Under the pieces are notes generated by a model, which saw only the letters and a list, made by a program, of their open reading frames with translations, was not told the origin of the DNA and searched no databases. This document shows, piece after piece, positions 6,332 through 8,956 of a stretch of DNA of 8,956 bases. The first letter of the stretch is position 1. Each line of letters begins with the position of its first letter. The position numbers were made by a program, and so were the translations under genes. The DNA is from CAVPLU01 sp964601325 (GTDB taxonomy: Archaea > Thermoproteota > Bathyarchaeia > 40CM-2-53-6). The stretch spans positions 1-8,956 of the forward strand of contig CAZRNA010000067.1 in NCBI GenBank assembly GCA_964601325.1, in the 5' to 3' direction.

Positions 6332-7801
6332 ATGAAGTTTGAATTCCTGGATCGCAACTTGACCGAAACGATTCACTCAGCCAGTCTTGACATTCTCGAG
6401 AACGCAGGCGCAACCTTCCTTTCTGTGCAAGCCCAGACGATCCTGGCCGGCGCCGGAGCGACCGTGAATAGCGGGAATGGAAACGTCAGAATCCCTGCAG
6501 GTCTGGTCAAGGAGGCTCTCCGAAAGTGCCCTGCGACCTTTCGGCTCTACGCCCGGAACCCGGAACATGATCTGCAGATCGGCGGAAACAATCAGTACAT
6601 GACATGCGGCGGAGAATACCCATACATTCTCGATTTGGGGTCAGGTGCACGCCGGCCTGCACTGTCCAGCGACCTCGTCCCGCTGATCAAAGTCACTGAT
6701 GCGTTGAGCAACATAAGCGTCGGTGGCAGCTACATGGTGGCTCCGAGCGATATTCCGGAGTCATGTCGTCATATCGAGAGAAGCGTTTTGCACTACAAGC
6801 ACACGTCCAAGACTACTCACTGGGATACGGAAGGGTACATTGGTGGTAGCGGAGAGTTGGGAGCTATCCACAATCTGGAGTTGGCCGCAACAGTAACTGG
6901 AGGAATGGAGGGTCTCTCGAAGAAGCCCATGGGAACCGCGAGTATTTGCCCTTCAAGCCCCATGATCTATGACAGTGGTTTGACGGACGATATGATCGAG
7001 TTCGTGAGACACGGCGTTCCAATTCTGATAGAGCCTATGGACAACGCGGGAGCGACCTCTCCCAACACTCTCGCTGGATCTCTGCTTCAGACGAACGCGA
7101 CCGTACTCGCTGGATTGGTCCTTGTTCAACTTGTCAAACCGGGAAGTCCAGTTGTTTATGGTAGCATCCCGGTAAACCTCGATCTCCGTACCATCATACC
7201 GGCCGTCGGCTGTCCGGAGACGGCGCTACGATGCGCTGGAGGGGCAGAGATGGCCAAGTACTACGGCCTACCATCAGCCATGTCAGGCGGCGTTAGCGAC
7301 TCGAAGATACCGGACGTGCAAGCAGGTTTCGAGAGCGCCTTAACGATGCTAACCACCGTGCTAGCTGGAGCGAATTGGATTCGCGTGGTTGCAGGAGCTC
7401 TCGAGTATCACTTCACAGCGTCATTCGAGATGCTCGTAATCCACGACGAGATGTTCGGAATGGCAAAGAGGATCGCCAGAGGAATGGATGTCAACGAAGA
7501 CACTCTCGCCACTTCAATGATCAAGAAGATAGCGTCCGCACGTGGACATTTCATGGCTGAAAGGCACACTCTCGATCACATTAGCAGCGACAGGTATTTG
7601 CCGAAACTGTGTGACAAGCGAACCCGCGCACAATGGGAGAATTCAGGATCAAAAGACTTGGCTCAAGTCGCAAGAGAACGCGTGAAGGAAATCCTCGCCT
7701 CTCACCAACCTGACCCCTTGCCAAGAGATATCGAGAAAGAACTTGATGCGAAGAAGATGGAAATACTCAAGCGACTTGCCAGTTCAGCACTGCCCCACTA
7801 G
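6332..7801 (+). CDS. MttB-superfamily (trimethylamine methyltransferase-like) protein, non-pyrrolysine
   Basis: Corrinoid-dependent methyltransferase family protein of 489 residues, close to methanogen MttB (about 495). MttB enzymes move a methyl group from a methylated amine to a corrinoid protein. Matches run the full length: 'ARNPEHDLQIGG' near residue 75, 'PNTLAGSLLQTNA' near 245, 'VKPGSPVVYGS' near 270, 'KYYGLPSAMSGGVSDSKIPD' at 309-328, and 'NSGSKDLAQVARERVKEIL' near the end. In Methanosarcina MttB the pyrrolysine lies in a 'GS-Pyl-SDAKVPD' context; here that site is Val321 (codon GTT, 7292-7294). There is no in-frame TAG, so this belongs to the non-pyrrolysine branch, whose characterised members use glycine betaine, proline betaine, carnitine or similar compounds. 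GGAAGGATC (6312-6320) is the likely ribosome site before ATG 6332. The gene is the second of an operon with the M20 amidohydrolase. No corrinoid protein or corrinoid activator is nearby, so a partner must be encoded elsewhere. Confidence 0.88.
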   Translation: MKFEFLDRNLTETIHSASLDILENAGATFLSVQAQTILAGAGATVNSGNGNVRIPAGLVKEALRKCPATFRLYARNPEHDLQIGGNNQYMTCGGEYPYILDLGSGARRPALSSDLVPLIKVTDALSNISVGGSYMVAPSDIPESCRHIERSVLHYKHTSKTTHWDTEGYIGGSGELGAIHNLELAATVTGGMEGLSKKPMGTASICPSSPMIYDSGLTDDMIEFVRHGVPILIEPMDNAGATSPNTLAGSLLQTNATVLAGLVLVQLVKPGSPVVYGSIPVNLDLRTIIPAVGCPETALRCAGGAEMAKYYGLPSAMSGGVSDSKIPDVQAGFESALTMLTTVLAGANWIRVVAGALEYHFTASFEMLVIHDEMFGMAKRIARGMDVNEDTLATSMIKKIASARGHFMAERHTLDHISSDRYLPKLCDKRTRAQWENSGSKDLAQVARERVKEILASHQPDPLPRDIEKELDAKKMEILKRLASSALPH

Positions 7802-7807
7802 GCGAGT

Positions 7808-7828
7808 TGGCGCTGAAACAGCGTTCCA
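7808..7828. terminator. Small hairpin in the convergent gap between the two MttB-like genes
   Basis: CGCTG (7811-7815), AAA, CAGCG (7819-7823) form a perfect 5-bp stem. TGG (7808-7810) and CCA (7826-7828) can extend it across a two-base bulge. It lies in the 42 bases between two convergent stops, so it could affect both transcripts. There is no T run on either strand, so a terminator role is weakly supported. Confidence 0.3.
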
Positions 7829-7843
7829 GTTCTATGCGGATCG

Positions 7844-8956
7844 TCATGCCGGACCGAGAGGCAGTTTGTCTACACCGTGCTTCTTCATGATCCTTCTCGC
7901 TACGTCATTCAAACTCTTCTCGATATCCCCTGACAACGGCTCGGGTCTGTGCTCTCTGAGTATTCTTTGAGCTATATCGCGAGCTCTCTGGACAGTGTCC
8001 TTTGATCCCAACTTCTTCCAAGCACTTAGTTCCTGTCTGTCAACCAAGTCTGAGGGATTGAAGATTTCCTTGCTGAGCCATTCCATCGTGTGCTTCTGGG
8101 CTAAGTAGTGCCCTCCAACGCCGACCTTTCTGATGAGATCGACAGCGAGAGTTTGGTCATTCACGTCAACGCCCTTGATAAGTCTCAAGGCCATTCCGCA
8201 AATGGTGTCATCCATCACCAGTTTCTCGAAGCTTTGGCAATTCTCGAAATCTAGCATTCCTGGTCCAGAGATCACGTTGATTCCTGCCAGCGCGCCCAAG
8301 GTTATGCCGAGTCCAGATTCGAATCCGGATTGGGCATCAACTATCTTGGCGTCGCTCAAGCCTAGGTACATGTGGGTTGGTAGGCCGTAGTATTTTCCGA
8401 TTTGCGCATATGCGCAACCCATCATGATGGTTTCCATAGCGCCCAGACGTGCTGTAAGATAGCGCATGTCAAAGGTTGTAGGTGACCCGCCGTAGATCAC
8501 TGGCGCGCCAGGCTTGGCCAGTTGTGACATGACGAGACCGCTAAGGAACTCTGCATTCAACTGAACCAACGAGCCAGCTAGCGTTACGGGGCCGGTTGCG
8601 CCCAGTTGCGGCATCGGGAGGATCTCTGCCGGAATCCCGTACTTGGCGCAATCTATTAGATTCTGAGCAATGAAATCTCCCCATTTCAGCGGAGCTGATG
8701 GACAGAGATCGAATATGGCCATAGGTTTTCGTGCCAATTCTTCCTCGTCTCCGCGGACGGCTGCCAGCATGTCCTTCATGTCATACAGACCGTCTATGCC
8801 GAACGTGCCTGTGACTATCGTCTTCGGCGAGTTCTTCAGCACAATATACAGTCGATATCGGTCAACGATCGTAGCGGGAACATCTGAAACTACAAGCGCC
8901 GTACTCTGAGCCTGTATGTGCTCTAGCCCATCGGTCAATCGCACAAAATCCGCGAG
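7844..8956 (-). CDS. Second MttB-superfamily (trimethylamine methyltransferase-like) protein, N-terminus cut by window edge
   Basis: This minus-strand gene is open to the right edge, so the start is outside the window; about 370 C-terminal residues are visible. The GTG at 8944 is internal: the reading continues upstream as L-A-D-F before it. It is a paralogue of the convergent MttB-like gene, sharing the segments 'LAGSLVQLNAEFLSG', 'AKPGAPVIYGG', 'YYGLPTHMYLGLSDAKIVDA', 'SFEKLVMDD' and 'KKLGSKDTVQRARDIAQRIL'. At the position of methanogen MttB pyrrolysine it has leucine (codon TTG, 8359-8357) in 'LG-Leu-SDAK', so it is also non-pyrrolysine. Around that site it is closer to canonical MttB (SDAK) than its neighbour (SDSK). 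The two paralogues differ at many positions, which suggests different substrates or corrinoid partners rather than a recent duplication. It ends with TGA 7844. Confidence 0.87.
   Translation of the reverse strand, partial: LADFVRLTDGLEHIQAQSTALVVSDVPATIVDRYRLYIVLKNSPKTIVTGTFGIDGLYDMKDMLAAVRGDEEELARKPMAIFDLCPSAPLKWGDFIAQNLIDCAKYGIPAEILPMPQLGATGPVTLAGSLVQLNAEFLSGLVMSQLAKPGAPVIYGGSPTTFDMRYLTARLGAMETIMMGCAYAQIGKYYGLPTHMYLGLSDAKIVDAQSGFESGLGITLGALAGINVISGPGMLDFENCQSFEKLVMDDTICGMALRLIKGVDVNDQTLAVDLIRKVGVGGHYLAQKHTMEWLSKEIFNPSDLVDRQELSAWKKLGSKDTVQRARDIAQRILREHRPEPLSGDIEKSLNDVARRIMKKHGVDKLPLGPA
8402..8417. repeat. 16-bp perfect palindrome inside the second MttB-like gene
   Basis: TTGCGCATATGCGCAA is a perfect self-complementary sequence within the coding region, encoding part of 'GCAYAQIG'. 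It is seen directly, but a function is not supported: codon constraint on Cys-Ala-Tyr-Ala-Gln can produce it by chance. Confidence 0.3.

Noticed and set aside
7799..7801. TAG at the end of the first MttB-like gene as a pyrrolysine codon
   Set aside because: It lies at the natural C-terminus, after the final conserved helix. Readthrough would add only four residues before TGA, and the true pyrrolysine position is internal and occupied by Val321.
8942..8944. GTG 8944 as the start of the second MttB-like gene
   Set aside because: The frame stays open to the window edge and the residues just upstream (ADF) align with the paralogue's 'SSDLV' segment. About 115 N-terminal residues of the family are missing, so the gene continues outside.

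Overview
The window looks archaeal. The partial transporter protein at the left edge ends in a Thr-rich stalk, one membrane helix and an Arg/Lys-rich tail, which is how many archaea anchor binding proteins. Its stop is followed by an oligo-T run, the usual archaeal terminator. Starts include TTG and GTG, and base composition is near 50% GC. A Bathyarchaeia-like or Asgard-like lineage would fit, but this is inference and the sequence does not settle it. No rRNA, tRNA, CRISPR array or mobile element was seen. There is no gene-free stretch over 300 bases.

Layout, left to right. (1) 1-774 (+): C-terminal part of a family 5 peptide/solute ABC transporter binding protein, followed by a T8 terminator. 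(2) about 847 or 934 to 2235 (+): M14 zinc carboxypeptidase-like protein with an anomalous start region. (3) 4838-2241 (-): a two-gene operon of an N-acyl-D-amino-acid deacylase followed by a diaminopimelate-epimerase-fold racemase/epimerase. The epimerase is split by a one-base frameshift near 3026. It meets the M14 gene tail to tail with 5 bp between stops. (4) 4839-5035: divergent intergenic region. (5) 5036-7801 (+): an M20D amidohydrolase followed 21 bp later by an MttB-superfamily (trimethylamine-methyltransferase-like) gene. (6) 8956-7844 (-): a second MttB-superfamily gene, cut by the right edge and convergent with the first across a 42-bp gap that holds a small hairpin.

Functionally the window reads as a scavenging cluster for peptides and amides. 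A binding protein captures peptides or similar solutes. The M14 and M20 hydrolases and the D-aminoacylase cut peptide or N-acyl bonds. The DapF-like enzyme could convert the D-amino acids released by the deacylase to L forms. The two MttB proteins could transfer methyl groups from methylated amines to a corrinoid protein encoded elsewhere. Both have an ordinary hydrophobic residue (Val321 in one, Leu in the other) where methanogen MttB has pyrrolysine, so they belong to the non-pyrrolysine branch and probably use a quaternary amine or another unknown substrate. The coupling of D-amino-acid release and racemisation is well supported by gene order. The link to the MttB genes is hypothesis.
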